Notes: generated by a model from the sequence alone, not told the origin. A DNA stretch of 39,474 nucleotides from Candidatus Gastranaerophilales bacterium (GCA_944325535.1 CALVAL010000013.1:1-39474); one strand, 5' to 3'; shown: positions 10,038 to 18,704, counted from the first letter of the stretch. Made by a program: numbers and translations.

Positions 10038-10711
10038 TACAGTTAAGATCGGTTACAAAAAAATATAAGAATAACTATGCATTAAAAAATATTAATTTGG
10101 ATATTTTATCAGGTGAATTTGTCTTTATAACAGGTGCATCAGGTGCAGGAAAGTCTACCTTGATGAAAATGTTATATAAAGAAGAAACTCCTACTACCGG
10201 TACAGTTTTAATTGGGGGTATTAATATTGCAAACTTGCCTCCAGAGAAGGTTCCAAATCTAAGAAGGTGTATGGGGATAGTTTTTCAAGATTATAAATTG
10301 TTACAAAACCAAACTGTATACGATAATATAGCTTATGTGATAAGAACTTTAGGTATAAGTTCTTCAGATATAAGAACTAGAGTAACTGGAGCTTTAAAAG
10401 TTGTTGGACTCTTAGATAAAGCAAAGGCAAAGCCTTCTGAACTCTCTGGTGGAGAACAGCAGCGTGTAAGTATAGCAAGAGCGTTGGTAAATGGACCTCC
10501 TTTACTTATAGCAGATGAACCTACTGGTAACTTAGATCCTAAAAATTCATTAGAAGTTATGCAGATTCTTGAACAAATTAATCAAAGAGGTATTACTGTA
10601 ATAGTATCTACGCATGACTATACATTGGTTGATAGATTTAGAAAACGAGTTTTGACACTAGAACATGGTGAAATAATTAGAGATATTCAGGCAGGTACTT
10701 ATGGACAATAG
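10034..10711 (+). CDS. ftsE: Cell division ATP-binding protein FtsE
   Basis: This is the ABC-type ATPase of the FtsEX complex, which sits at the division septum and activates peptidoglycan hydrolases rather than transporting a solute. It has 225 residues, as usual. Walker A is G34-A-S-G-A-G-K40-S-T, the signature is L-S-G-G-E-Q at 137-142, and Walker B is L-L-I-A-D161-E162-P-T-G-N-L-D. The start overlaps the stop of the transketolase half (ATGA), and its 3' end overlaps ftsX by 11 bases. The order ftsE-ftsX with overlap is the standard arrangement. Identification over other MacB/LolD-type ATPases rests on the adjacent FtsX-type permease. Confidence 0.94.
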   Translation: MIQLRSVTKKYKNNYALKNINLDILSGEFVFITGASGAGKSTLMKMLYKEETPTTGTVLIGGINIANLPPEKVPNLRRCMGIVFQDYKLLQNQTVYDNIAYVIRTLGISSSDIRTRVTGALKVVGLLDKAKAKPSELSGGEQQRVSIARALVNGPPLLIADEPTGNLDPKNSLEVMQILEQINQRGITVIVSTHDYTLVDRFRKRVLTLEHGEIIRDIQAGTYGQ

Positions 10712-11621
10712 CAGACAGCAACTAAAAAAGCAAGTTAAAAAGCACATTCCAAAAGATTGGTTGTGTGAGTTGCGTATTGCATATAGAATTGTAAAAGAAG
10801 CTGTAAATGATATAAAGCGAACAGGGATAATAAATTTGGTTATAATAACCACAATGGCAGCAATTTTGACTATATTTGGCGTATTATTCAGATTTACTCT
10901 TTCTTTATCAACTTTCGCAAATGAGTTGGGAAATGTTCTTGAAATATCAGTTTACTTGAAACCAAATACTTCTGCTGATAGATCTCCTGAAGTTATAAAG
11001 AACCGTATAAAAGATATAGAACATGTAAAGTCTGTGACTTTAAAAACTAAAGAAGAGTCTTGGAATAGTTTTAAGCAAGAGTATGGTATGCATGATGTTG
11101 CAAATCCTTTACCTGACACTCTAAGAGTAAGAGTTGATAAACCTGATAATATTAAATATGTCTGTGAGCAGATAAAATCAATTTCTGGTGTTGACGATAT
11201 GGGCTATGCAGAAGAATTAGTCAAAAAAATGCAGATTTTAACAAAAGTCGTTAATACTTCAATGTTTTTTGTAATAATCATTTCTGCAGCACTTACTATT
11301 ACTATAATAAACAATACAATTCAATTGGTTATTCAGTCTAGAAAAGAGGAAATAGAGATAATGAGGCTAATGGGAGTAAGTAACTGGTATATAAAAACTC
11401 CTTTAATTATGCAAGGTGCTTTTTATGGATTTATTTCTTCTGTGATAGCGGTTCTACCATTGAATTGGATACAAGGGTTATTAATTGAAGTTCATAAATT
11501 CTTTTATATACCTAATCCAATCTATGCCCAAAATATAGTGATAATAGCCTTATTACTAATTGGGTCAACATTTGGTGCTATAGGTAGCTTTTTATCAATT
11601 AAGAAGCATTTGCAAGTATAA
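10701..11621 (+). CDS. ftsX: Cell division permease-like protein FtsX
   Basis: FtsX is the membrane partner of FtsE. The 306-residue protein has the expected four-helix plan: a cytoplasmic N-terminus with basic residues, a first membrane helix near residues 43-68, an extracytoplasmic domain of about 100 residues (including the V-Y-L-K-P-N-T region), then helices near 188-210, 233-257 and 277-300. The cytoplasmic segment S-R-K-E-E-I-E-I-M-R-L-M-G-V between helices two and three is the coupling helix typical of FtsX. It overlaps ftsE by 11 bases and is followed 24 bases later by the HDOD gene, so it is probably in the same transcript. Confidence 0.93.
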   Translation: MDNSRQQLKKQVKKHIPKDWLCELRIAYRIVKEAVNDIKRTGIINLVIITTMAAILTIFGVLFRFTLSLSTFANELGNVLEISVYLKPNTSADRSPEVIKNRIKDIEHVKSVTLKTKEESWNSFKQEYGMHDVANPLPDTLRVRVDKPDNIKYVCEQIKSISGVDDMGYAEELVKKMQILTKVVNTSMFFVIIISAALTITIINNTIQLVIQSRKEEIEIMRLMGVSNWYIKTPLIMQGAFYGFISSVIAVLPLNWIQGLLIEVHKFFYIPNPIYAQNIVIIALLLIGSTFGAIGSFLSIKKHLQV

Positions 11622-11645
11622 ATAGTAAATAAAAGGTGAATTAAT

Positions 11646-12443
11646 ATGGATAAAACAATAGAATTAGTAAATAATGTTAAAGATATACATGCTATGCCAA
11701 GTGTTATTGTAAAGGCTCTAAATATAATGAAAAAACCTACTGCGAGTATGAAAGAGTTAGGTGATATAGTTATGTATGACCAGTCTTTAACAATAAAAAT
11801 CTTAGCATTAGTCAATTCTGCATATTATGGATTTTCTCAACAGATAAGTTCAATAAGTATTGCATTATCTTTATTAGGCATGGTAAAAGTTAAGAATATT
11901 ATTGTTGCAGTTGCTATGAAGCCTATGATGTCAAATCAGGGTGATAAAGAGTTATGGAAACACTCAATGCGAGTCGCAGCAGGCTGTGAGTATTTAGCAA
12001 ATGTTACTAAAATTATGGATTCTGATGAAGCTTTTATTGCAGGATTTGTCCATGATGTCGGTAAGCTTGTTTTGCATATGACGAATGAAAAGCTATATGC
12101 AAAAGTTCTTTCTGCTGTTTCAGAAGGTGCAGATATAATAGATGCAGAACGTAAGTATTTTGATTCTGATCATGTTAAAACAGGATCTTTATTAGCTAAG
12201 AGATGGCAGCTTCCAATTTTGTTAGCTAATATAATTTCATACCACCATACGCCTTCTTTGTCTTCTATACCGGTGCCTTGTAACTTGGTTTGTTTAGTTG
12301 ATAAATTAGTTCAAGAAAATTATAATCCGAGTACTTTGGATAAAGATTTTATAAAAACATTAGGAATAGATTTTGCCGATATTGAAGATCTTAGAGAGAC
12401 TATTATGCAAAAAGCAGAGTTGTTAATTTCTGAATTAGCTTAG
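11646..12443 (+). CDS. HDOD-domain signalling protein
   Basis: This 265-residue protein consists almost entirely of one HDOD domain, a degenerate relative of HD phosphohydrolases found in bacterial signalling and cell-cycle control. Typical N-terminal text (M-P-S-V-I-V-K-A-L near 17-25, D-Q-S-L-T-I-K-I-L-A-L-V-N-S-A-Y-Y-G at 45-62) is followed by H106 and an intact-looking H136-D137-V-G-K segment. The ATG follows AAAGGTGAATTAAT. It is co-directional with ftsX (24-base gap) and with the degenerate receiver protein (8-base gap), so the pair probably forms a signalling output. The substrate or partner cannot be named from sequence. Confidence 0.88.
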   Translation: MDKTIELVNNVKDIHAMPSVIVKALNIMKKPTASMKELGDIVMYDQSLTIKILALVNSAYYGFSQQISSISIALSLLGMVKVKNIIVAVAMKPMMSNQGDKELWKHSMRVAAGCEYLANVTKIMDSDEAFIAGFVHDVGKLVLHMTNEKLYAKVLSAVSEGADIIDAERKYFDSDHVKTGSLLAKRWQLPILLANIISYHHTPSLSSIPVPCNLVCLVDKLVQENYNPSTLDKDFIKTLGIDFADIEDLRETIMQKAELLISELA

Positions 12444-12451
12444 GATTAAAT

Positions 12452-13651
12452 ATGTCAAATAAAATAGTCTTGGTATCAGATGATTTGGACTTTTTTGAGT
12501 ACATAATTCCTAGGTTGAGTCTAAGAAAGAGTGATGAGTTGTTTCGTTTTAACTATGAATCTTTTTTAGATAAAGTTTATCTTTTTGATACTTCATTGAT
12601 AATATTAAATAGTAATAACGATGAAAAACGAGCTTTAGAGTTAATAAAAGTGTTAGCTAAAAATCCTGTTATTGTATTTAATTTGAATGAAAGTCTAGAA
12701 TATAAAAATAAAGTTTTGAAATATGGAGCTTGTGATTATATAACTCCATATACATCAGATGATGAAATTAAGTATAAAGTACTAGCTGCACTCAGATTTT
12801 CTTCAATATTAGAGAAAAAATCTTATTATAGAGAATTATTAGTAAAAAATAATATTATATCGAAAAATAATGAAGTATTTATTGATTATAAATATATATT
12901 AGAACAAGAGTTAGAAAGAATTAATGATAAGTCTATTCCAACTATTATTGTTGCAATATCGCCAAATGAGAAAACTAAATTTTTATTACAAGCAAATCAA
13001 ATTGAGACTTGTATATTAAATGTAATTAGAAAAAATGATATTTTATTAAATTATGCGCCTAATAAATATTTTTTATTATTATTTAATACAGATATAGAAT
13101 CTGCTCAGAAATTGTGGGATAAGATAAGAGAGTTTATTCCCGAAAAAATGTATGCAGGATTTGCAAATGCTTTATATAAAAAGAGGGAACAGTTAATTAA
13201 TGAAGTTTTAAATAAATTGCATATTGCTATAAATTATGATAAAGATTATGTGGATGAAGATAAGTTAACTAATGATAATATAATAGGTAATAATTTTAAG
13301 AATTACAGACAGGCTTTTGAAAAGAGACTAGAAAATGTAATAGTTCCTGTTTTTTTTCAGGTACAACAAAATTTTAATAGTAAATTATTTGGGATGAAAA
13401 TAGAACAAAATGTAACAAGTAATAGCTATGAGTTGAGCATAAAAGATAGAATAGCTGTAGCAAATTTTAGGGTCTCTTCTGCTGGTTTTACTAAAATTAA
13501 TATCGATATAACTTACGAAAATATAAAAGGTAAGTCGGATATGAAAAGGATTTCTTTTAACACAGAAGAATTTGAAGCAGGGATATTAGAAGACTTGCTT
13601 GAACAGTTTATAATAGAATTTAAAAAGGAGTGCACAAATGACAATGCTTAA
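12452..13651 (+). CDS. Degenerate receiver plus degenerate GGDEF-like regulator
   Basis: This 399-residue protein resembles a response regulator whose catalytic and phosphorylation positions are lost. Residues 1-115 follow the receiver pattern (V-L-V-S-D-D at 7-11, K-Y-G-A-C-D-Y-I-T-P near 89-98), but the phosphoacceptor aspartate position at the end of beta-3 reads N53 (L-I-I-L-N). Residues about 135-265 resemble a GGDEF fold (R-K-N-D-I-L-L-N-Y ... Y-F-L-L-L-F-N-T), with the GGDEF loop replaced by A-P-N-K-Y. Residues 280-399 form a domain I do not recognise. It starts 8 bases after the HDOD gene and its 3' end overlaps the isochorismatase-type gene by 14 bases. It is probably a non-enzymatic signalling scaffold. 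The domain calls are from pattern only. Confidence 0.65.
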   Translation: MSNKIVLVSDDLDFFEYIIPRLSLRKSDELFRFNYESFLDKVYLFDTSLIILNSNNDEKRALELIKVLAKNPVIVFNLNESLEYKNKVLKYGACDYITPYTSDDEIKYKVLAALRFSSILEKKSYYRELLVKNNIISKNNEVFIDYKYILEQELERINDKSIPTIIVAISPNEKTKFLLQANQIETCILNVIRKNDILLNYAPNKYFLLLFNTDIESAQKLWDKIREFIPEKMYAGFANALYKKREQLINEVLNKLHIAINYDKDYVDEDKLTNDNIIGNNFKNYRQAFEKRLENVIVPVFFQVQQNFNSKLFGMKIEQNVTSNSYELSIKDRIAVANFRVSSAGFTKINIDITYENIKGKSDMKRISFNTEEFEAGILEDLLEQFIIEFKKECTNDNA

Positions 13652-14183
13652 TTTAGAAGAATCTTTGGTTTTAATAATAGATATACAGGAAAAGCTTTTA
13701 AATGCGGTATTTAATAAACCTTTATTAGAGAAGAAAGCTGAAATTATAGCTAAAGCTACTAACGTTTTAGATATTCCAACTATTGTGACTGAGCAATATC
13801 CAAAAGGTCTAGGAAATACTGTTCCTGTTATAAAAGATAATTTGACCAATGCAAAGTATTTTGAAAAAACAGACTTTTCTGCTCTTAATACTAACGAATT
13901 GAAAGATGTTCTTAAAAATATGAAGAAAAGACAGATTGTTATATTTGGAATAGAAACTCATATTTGTGTTAAGCAAACAGTTGCAGCACTTATTGAAGAG
14001 GGTTATGAAGTACATGTTATAAGTGATGCTTGCGGAAGTAGGGCTGAAATGGAATATTCAGCTGGTCTTACTAGAATGAAAGATAATGGTGCTTATATTA
14101 TTACAACTGAAATAGCTCTATTTGAATGGCTAAGAGGTGCAAAACATCCTAAATTTAAAGAAATTCAAAGCTTAATCAAATAG
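13638..14183 (+). CDS. Isochorismatase-family cysteine hydrolase
   Basis: This 181-residue hydrolase has the family's catalytic triad in place: D15 in L-I-I-D-I-Q, K77 in F-E-K-T-D-F-S-A, and nucleophile C110 in G-I-E-T-H-I-C-V. The conserved cis-peptide region precedes the cysteine. The family contains isochorismatases, nicotinamidases and N-carbamoylsarcosine amidases, and the substrate is not evident here. The lack of metal-ligand histidines argues against a nicotinamidase, and the text is closest to the YcaC/isochorismatase-like group. The ATG at 13638 is supported by AAGGAG at 13625-13630. The gene overlaps its upstream neighbour by 14 bases and, tail to tail, the minus-strand decarboxylase by 19 bases. 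Confidence 0.88.
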   Translation: MTMLNLEESLVLIIDIQEKLLNAVFNKPLLEKKAEIIAKATNVLDIPTIVTEQYPKGLGNTVPVIKDNLTNAKYFEKTDFSALNTNELKDVLKNMKKRQIVIFGIETHICVKQTVAALIEEGYEVHVISDACGSRAEMEYSAGLTRMKDNGAYIITTEIALFEWLRGAKHPKFKEIQSLIK

Positions 14184-15199
14184 GTAAGTTTTATTAATTT
14201 CTCTTTAGTAGTTCCAAGTCCAGTGACTAGCATAGTGGATTTTTCGTTTGTTTTTTCATCCTCTATGTTGAATTTGTCATACAATATTTCAGATAACTTA
14301 AATCCACTTATACCTTGTTTTTTTATTAATATTTTTGTAATATCATCGCCATAGAATTCAATATTGGAAAGTTTAGTGCGAATGTTTTTTATATTATTTA
14401 TTAATTCATTAATTTTTTTCTTTCCCTTTTTTGAAGCTAAAAATTTAATATTAGCCTCAATAGTCATTAACATCGGATAAGATGGTGATGTTGTAGATAT
14501 TAGCTCTAAAGCTTTTTTTATATTTAAATCGCAATTACAGTGTAAAAGAGCTGTCGGATTCAGTCCTCCTGCCGTTTTATGTAATGACTGTACAATAAAG
14601 TCGGCATAATTAACAGCGCTTTCTGGAAGATGTTCGCTAAAAGGGTATAATGCACCATGTGCTTCATCTACAATTAATATTACACCTAATCGTTTAGATA
14701 TTTCAGAAAAGGATTTAATATCAGAGACAATCCCTTCATAAGAAGGTGATGTTATTATTATTGCTTTAGGAGAATGTTTTAGTAATAATTTTTCAAATTC
14801 TAAAACATCCAACTTTTCATATATTCCCCATTCAGAATTATAAGGTAGTTCATACTCTATTATTTCTGCGTTTGCTAAAATACCAGCATTTCTATGACAT
14901 TTGTGAGCTTTACTCCAGATAAGTAATTTATCATTAGGTCTACAAGATGCAAGTACAGAAGCTATAATACCACTTGTTGAACCATTAGTTAAGAAGTTGG
15001 TAGATTTTGTACCATAGATTTTTGCTGCATACTCTTCGGCTTGTTCTAATTTTTTTTGAGGTTCATAAAAATCAATTTCTGAAATATCAGCTCGATACCA
15101 TTGGTAGAATTTATGTAAAATAAAAAATTGTCCGCTATGACTAGGTGTTGTAAAAAATGATTTATTAGATTTCTTTTTTAAAATTGATAATAGACTCAT
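14165..15199 (-). CDS. Compact Orn/Lys/Arg decarboxylase-family PLP enzyme
   Basis: This is a fold-type I PLP enzyme of the prokaryotic Orn/Lys/Arg decarboxylase family. Counting from the ATG at 15199, the features are the phosphate/PLP segment N-G-S-T-S-G (72-77), an S-K-A-H-K-C-H element near 96-102, D178-E-A-H (PLP pyridine and ring stacking), and the Schiff-base lysine K208 in Q-S-L-H-K-T-A-G-G-L. At 344 residues it is much shorter than the usual 450-490, with a reduced C-terminal domain. The frame also has an ATG at 15223, eight codons upstream. Neither start has a convincing ribosome-binding site, and I prefer the inner one because the family begins there with a short helical leader. 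The 3' end overlaps the convergent hydrolase gene. The substrate amino acid is undetermined. Confidence 0.85.
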   Translation of the reverse strand: MSLLSILKKKSNKSFFTTPSHSGQFFILHKFYQWYRADISEIDFYEPQKKLEQAEEYAAKIYGTKSTNFLTNGSTSGIIASVLASCRPNDKLLIWSKAHKCHRNAGILANAEIIEYELPYNSEWGIYEKLDVLEFEKLLLKHSPKAIIITSPSYEGIVSDIKSFSEISKRLGVILIVDEAHGALYPFSEHLPESAVNYADFIVQSLHKTAGGLNPTALLHCNCDLNIKKALELISTTSPSYPMLMTIEANIKFLASKKGKKKINELINNIKNIRTKLSNIEFYGDDITKILIKKQGISGFKLSEILYDKFNIEDEKTNEKSTMLVTGLGTTKEKLIKLTYLIKL

Positions 15200-15296
15200 A
15201 ATAATATCATAACAAAAAAACAAATTTAAGATTAAGTGTATTTTGTACTATAAATAAATAGTTCAAAAGTATTATTATTATTTTATTACAACCCTC

Positions 15297-15325
15297 TTGA
15301 GAATGTATTAAGTGTATGATATAAT
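15297..15325 (+). promoter_or_regulatory. Strong promoter upstream of the NAGPA-domain gene
   Basis: TTGAGA (15297-15302), a 17-base spacer and TATAAT (15320-15325), with an extended -10 TG at 15317-15318. This is among the best sigma-70-type matches in the window. Transcription would start near 15332, leaving a leader of about 175 bases. Confidence 0.75.
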
Positions 15326-15331
15326 AAAAGT

Positions 15332-15506
15332 AGAGGATAAAATTCTCGTAAATTGAAAACTAAACAATAAAATAGGGCAAAGTAAATAATATGGAGGTAA
15401 TTACTTAAAAGACCAACAAAAACATTTACACCCGAGAGTGTTATAGCCCCACACCACTCTTTAATAAAAAAGGTATCCTGTAACTTTAAAGACAATGGTG
15501 AGAGCT
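15332..15506 (+). promoter_or_regulatory. Long 5' leader of unknown function
   Basis: About 175 untranslated bases lie between the strong promoter and the start codon. They contain a hairpin at 15434-15461 (GAGAGTG / CACTCTT, 14-base loop holding CCCC), an alternative overlapping pairing GTGT/ACAC, and a five-codon open frame ATG-GAG-GTA-ATT-ACT-TAA at 15391-15408. I could not match it to a riboswitch class I know. Confidence 0.4.
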
Positions 15507-16727
15507 ATGGATACGATTATTTTACAAAGACCCCAATTAGAAAAAACTGCAACTAGTGCAGCAGGTGTAATTATTGCAATTTGCCTTCTGGTTTTTCAAA
15601 ATTCATTCATTTCAGCAAAAGATACAAGCAACTTAATAGCAACTAACCCAAGCATTAATTATTTAAAAATACAAACCAACAATATAGAAAGTGAATTTAA
15701 CAAAGAAATATCTAGTAAGTATAAAAATTCAAAAATTGTAGAAGTAGAAAAAGGTGTTAGCCATGTCAGAATGATTAGATTTTATAACAATAAGCCAGTT
15801 CGAATAAATATAGTTGAACTCTCACAAGGTGTAAATGAAAGTTTATCAATCGAACCATCAATTGCATCAAATACTTTAGCAAATAGAACAAAAATTTCGC
15901 AAATGGCAAAAAGAGAAAATGCAATAGTCGCAATAAATGGTGGATATTTTAAACCACAAACCGGAGTTCCATTAGGAACCTTGATGATAAATAAAAAAAT
16001 TTATACTGGACCAGTTTATGACAGAGTAGCAATGGGTATATTTGATAATGGCTATGATATGGCAAGAATACAGCTCAAAGCTAATGTTGAAACTAACATA
16101 GGAGGGCTAAAAATTGATAATATCAATCAACCTAGAATGTTGTCAGTGCATACAATTGTTTATACAGCGGATTGGGGCGAGAATTCTCCGCCTTCTCCTC
16201 GGTATGGAAAACAAATAGTCGTAGAGAATGGAAAAATTGTTCGAACGAGCTATGGAAGTAATAGGATTCCGAAAAATGGATTTGTTATTGTAGGAGCAGA
16301 AAAGAATTTAAATAAAATAATAGATGCTAAAAAGGTAAAATTGGAGATAAAAATAAATCCCGAATGGGAGAATGTTAACCATATAATAAGTGGTGGACCA
16401 TATCTTGTAAAAAATGGTGAAATTTTTGTAGATATGACTGCTCAAAAACTAGCATCTGTTGGTGGTAGAAACCCTAGAACGGCTATTGGATATACTAAAG
16501 ATAATCATTTAATTATGTTAACTGCTGATGGCAGAGAAGGTTCATCAATAGGATTAACATTGATGGAGCTAGCAAGTTTAATGAAAGAGTTGGGCTGTGT
16601 AAATGCAATGAACTTAGATGGCGGCGGCTCGACAGTTATGTATGTTAATGGACAAGTTGTTAATCGTCCTGCAGTACAAGGTGGAATACCTCTTTCTCAC
16701 ACTTTAATTGTAAAGAAAATTTCATAA
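15507..16727 (+). CDS. Membrane-anchored phosphodiester glycosidase (NAGPA-domain) protein
   Basis: This 406-residue protein has an N-terminal membrane anchor or uncleaved signal (about residues 17-36) and an extracytoplasmic phosphodiester-glycosidase domain, related to the mammalian 'uncovering enzyme' and to exopolysaccharide-associated bacterial proteins. The family text includes A-I-N-G-G-Y-F near 141-147, a central G-G-R-N-P-R-T-A-I-G, and the hallmark N-L-D-G-G-G-S-T near the C-terminus. I chose ATG 15507 because GGTGAG lies at suitable spacing. An in-frame ATG at 15495 has no ribosome-binding site. It is transcribed alone from a strong promoter through a long leader and is followed by a terminator. 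Its natural substrate is likely a cell-surface or exopolysaccharide glycan, which is inferred from the family. Confidence 0.88.
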   Translation: MDTIILQRPQLEKTATSAAGVIIAICLLVFQNSFISAKDTSNLIATNPSINYLKIQTNNIESEFNKEISSKYKNSKIVEVEKGVSHVRMIRFYNNKPVRINIVELSQGVNESLSIEPSIASNTLANRTKISQMAKRENAIVAINGGYFKPQTGVPLGTLMINKKIYTGPVYDRVAMGIFDNGYDMARIQLKANVETNIGGLKIDNINQPRMLSVHTIVYTADWGENSPPSPRYGKQIVVENGKIVRTSYGSNRIPKNGFVIVGAEKNLNKIIDAKKVKLEIKINPEWENVNHIISGGPYLVKNGEIFVDMTAQKLASVGGRNPRTAIGYTKDNHLIMLTADGREGSSIGLTLMELASLMKELGCVNAMNLDGGGSTVMYVNGQVVNRPAVQGGIPLSHTLIVKKIS

Positions 16728-16753
16728 AATTTCGCTACTTAGAATAAAAAACT

Positions 16754-16800
16754 ACCCTCCTTTGGAAAACATTTACCCCAAGGAGGGTTTGAGTATTTTT
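16754..16800 (+). terminator. Intrinsic terminator after the NAGPA-domain gene
   Basis: ACCCTCCTT pairs with AAGGAGGGT (16754-16762 with 16780-16788), extendable by TTGG/CCAA with one bulge. It is followed by TTTGAGTATTTTT. Confidence 0.8.
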
Positions 16801-16859
16801 ACTGTTCAAGTTCTTTTGGTAATTATTAAAAAAAAATAAACTTTGCTTGTATATTGGAT

Positions 16860-16887
16860 TTGATAACTTATAATTATCATATATAAT
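16860..16887 (+). promoter_or_regulatory. Promoter of the grpE-dnaJ unit
   Basis: TTGATA (16860-16865), a 16-base spacer and TATAAT (16882-16887), 21 bases before the grpE start. No CIRCE (HrcA) inverted repeat is visible around it, so heat control by HrcA is not supported by the sequence here. Confidence 0.6.
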
Positions 16888-16908
16888 GATTAATAAAGGG
16901 GAGAAATT

Positions 16909-17523
16909 ATGGAAAATCCATTTAAAAAAGCAGTTGATAATGCTAATGAAAATAAAAAAGAAGATATGAATGTTCAAGAACAAAATTCTACAATAAAAGA
17001 AGATTCTAATGTCGAAGAGGAAGAAGTAGCAAATGAACAAATTGATGCTGCTAATGAGTCTCAGGAACAAGAAGAAAAAAATCCTTATCAAGAGAAATAT
17101 GAACAGTTGAATAATCAGTATATTCGATTAGCAGCAGATTTTGATAATTATAGAAAGCGTCAAGAACAAGAACGTGAAGCGCTTTTAAAATATGGTGCGG
17201 AAAATACTTTAAAGAAAATGTTAGAAGTTCTAGATAATTTCGAAAGAGGTCTTAAGGCCATAGCTACAGTGGAAGATTGTGAAAAGGTAAAAGAGTGTTA
17301 TAATCTTGCTTACAAAAATTTTACAGATGTATTGACAAAAGCTGGTTTGGAGACTATTCCAGCTGAAGGTGAAATTTTTGATCCGAATTTCCATGAAGCA
17401 GTTATGCAGACTCCTACAAATGAAAAACCAGAGCATACAATAATAGCTGAATTACAAAAAGGATATAAATTAGGGGATAAGGTCTTGAGACCTACACTAG
17501 TAAATGTTGCAACACAGGAATAG
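16909..17523 (+). CDS. grpE: Nucleotide exchange factor GrpE
   Basis: GrpE releases ADP from DnaK in the Hsp70 chaperone cycle. The 204-residue protein has the normal layout: an acidic, disordered N-terminus rich in E, N and Q (about 1-58), a long coiled coil (Y-E-Q-L-N-N-Q-Y-I-R-L-A-A-D-F-D-N-Y-R-K-R from about 64), and a C-terminal beta domain with F-D-P-N-F-H-E-A-V near 161-169 and V-L-R-P-T-L-V-N-V-A at the end. The ATG follows AAAGGGGAGAAATT. It is followed 9 bases later by dnaJ, with no dnaK between them, unlike the common grpE-dnaK-dnaJ order. Confidence 0.95.
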   Translation: MENPFKKAVDNANENKKEDMNVQEQNSTIKEDSNVEEEEVANEQIDAANESQEQEEKNPYQEKYEQLNNQYIRLAADFDNYRKRQEQEREALLKYGAENTLKKMLEVLDNFERGLKAIATVEDCEKVKECYNLAYKNFTDVLTKAGLETIPAEGEIFDPNFHEAVMQTPTNEKPEHTIIAELQKGYKLGDKVLRPTLVNVATQE

Positions 17524-17532
17524 AAAATAGCG

Positions 17533-18657
17533 ATGAGTGATTATTATGAAATATTAGGCGTAAGTAGAGACGCTAGCAAAGATGAGATAAAAAGTGCATT
17601 TAGAAAAATGGCACGTAAGTGGCATCCGGACGTAAATAAGGCTCCGGAAGCGGAAGCTAAATTTAAGGAACTGGGTAAGGCCTATGAAACTCTTATGGAT
17701 GACGATAAAAGAGCTACATATGATCGTTTTGGTGAAGATGGATTGCAAAATGCCGGTTTTAATACTCAAGGACCATTTGCTAATGGTTTTGGAGATCTTG
17801 ATGAGGTATTTAGTTCATTTTTCGGCGGTTTTGGGTTTGGAGGAAATTCTAGAAGACAGGATCCAAATGCACCTCAAAGAGGTGATGATCTAAGACTGGA
17901 TATAGAATTAGAGTTTGAAGAGGCTGTATTTGGGCTTACAAGAGAAATAAAAATAGATCATTTGGAAAAATGTACAACTTGTAATGGCACAGGTGCTAAA
18001 GCTGGCTCAAAGCCAACGACTTGTAAGACTTGTGGAGGGACAGGACGTGTTCAACAAACAACTAAAACAGTTCTAGGACATTTTACTCAGATAGTTACTT
18101 GCCCTCATTGTCATGGAAAAGGTACTGTTATTTCAGATCCTTGTCCTGATTGTAATGGAGAAGGCAGAAAGTCTGTAGAAAAGAAAATAGAACTTAAAAT
18201 TCCAGCAGGTGTTGATAATGGATCTAAAATGAGATTGTCACATGAAGGTGATGCCGGCATTAATGGTGGTGTTGCAGGCGATTTATATGTGGTAATTCAT
18301 GTGAAGCCGTCTTTATACTTCAAACGTGATGGTGTAAATGTGTTTACAAAACTTGACATTACACCTGCTCAAGCTGTTTTAGGTGATACAGTAAAAATTA
18401 AAACTCTAGATGGTGAAAGAGATATTTCTATTCCTGCAGGTATTCAACATGGTGAAGCTGTAAAGCTTAAAGGTGCAGGTGTGCCAAATCTTTCTAAACC
18501 TTCAGTAAGAGGTGAACATGTTGTAGTAATAGGAATAAAAACTCCTACGCATATATCAAATGAAGAAAAAGTTTTATATCAAAAACTATATGAAATACAA
18601 GCGGGGCGTAAAAATAAAGAATCCGTAAAAGAACGACTTAAAGGTGTTTTTAAATAA
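17533..18657 (+). CDS. dnaJ: Chaperone protein DnaJ (type I Hsp40)
   Basis: DnaJ stimulates DnaK ATPase and delivers unfolded clients. The 374-residue protein has all type I parts: an N-terminal J domain with H31-P32-D33, a G/F-rich linker (about 75-115), four C-x-x-C-x-G-x-G zinc repeats ([32 protein letters not shown], about 150-215), and the C-terminal substrate-binding domains. It starts 9 bases after grpE without a strong ribosome-binding site, so translation is probably coupled. The downstream beta-propeller gene follows within about 47 bases on the same strand. Confidence 0.96.
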   Translation: MSDYYEILGVSRDASKDEIKSAFRKMARKWHPDVNKAPEAEAKFKELGKAYETLMDDDKRATYDRFGEDGLQNAGFNTQGPFANGFGDLDEVFSSFFGGFGFGGNSRRQDPNAPQRGDDLRLDIELEFEEAVFGLTREIKIDHLEKCTTCNGTGAKAGSKPTTCKTCGGTGRVQQTTKTVLGHFTQIVTCPHCHGKGTVISDPCPDCNGEGRKSVEKKIELKIPAGVDNGSKMRLSHEGDAGINGGVAGDLYVVIHVKPSLYFKRDGVNVFTKLDITPAQAVLGDTVKIKTLDGERDISIPAGIQHGEAVKLKGAGVPNLSKPSVRGEHVVVIGIKTPTHISNEEKVLYQKLYEIQAGRKNKESVKERLKGVFK

Positions 18658-18704
18658 GTAAAATTGTGATAGAATATAATGAGTTGAAAAGTACGGGAGA
18701 GATG

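Noticed and set aside
15286-15495. Minus-strand hydrophobic frame of 69 codons
   Set aside because: It lies over the promoter and leader of the NAGPA-domain gene, has no ribosome-binding site and resembles no protein.
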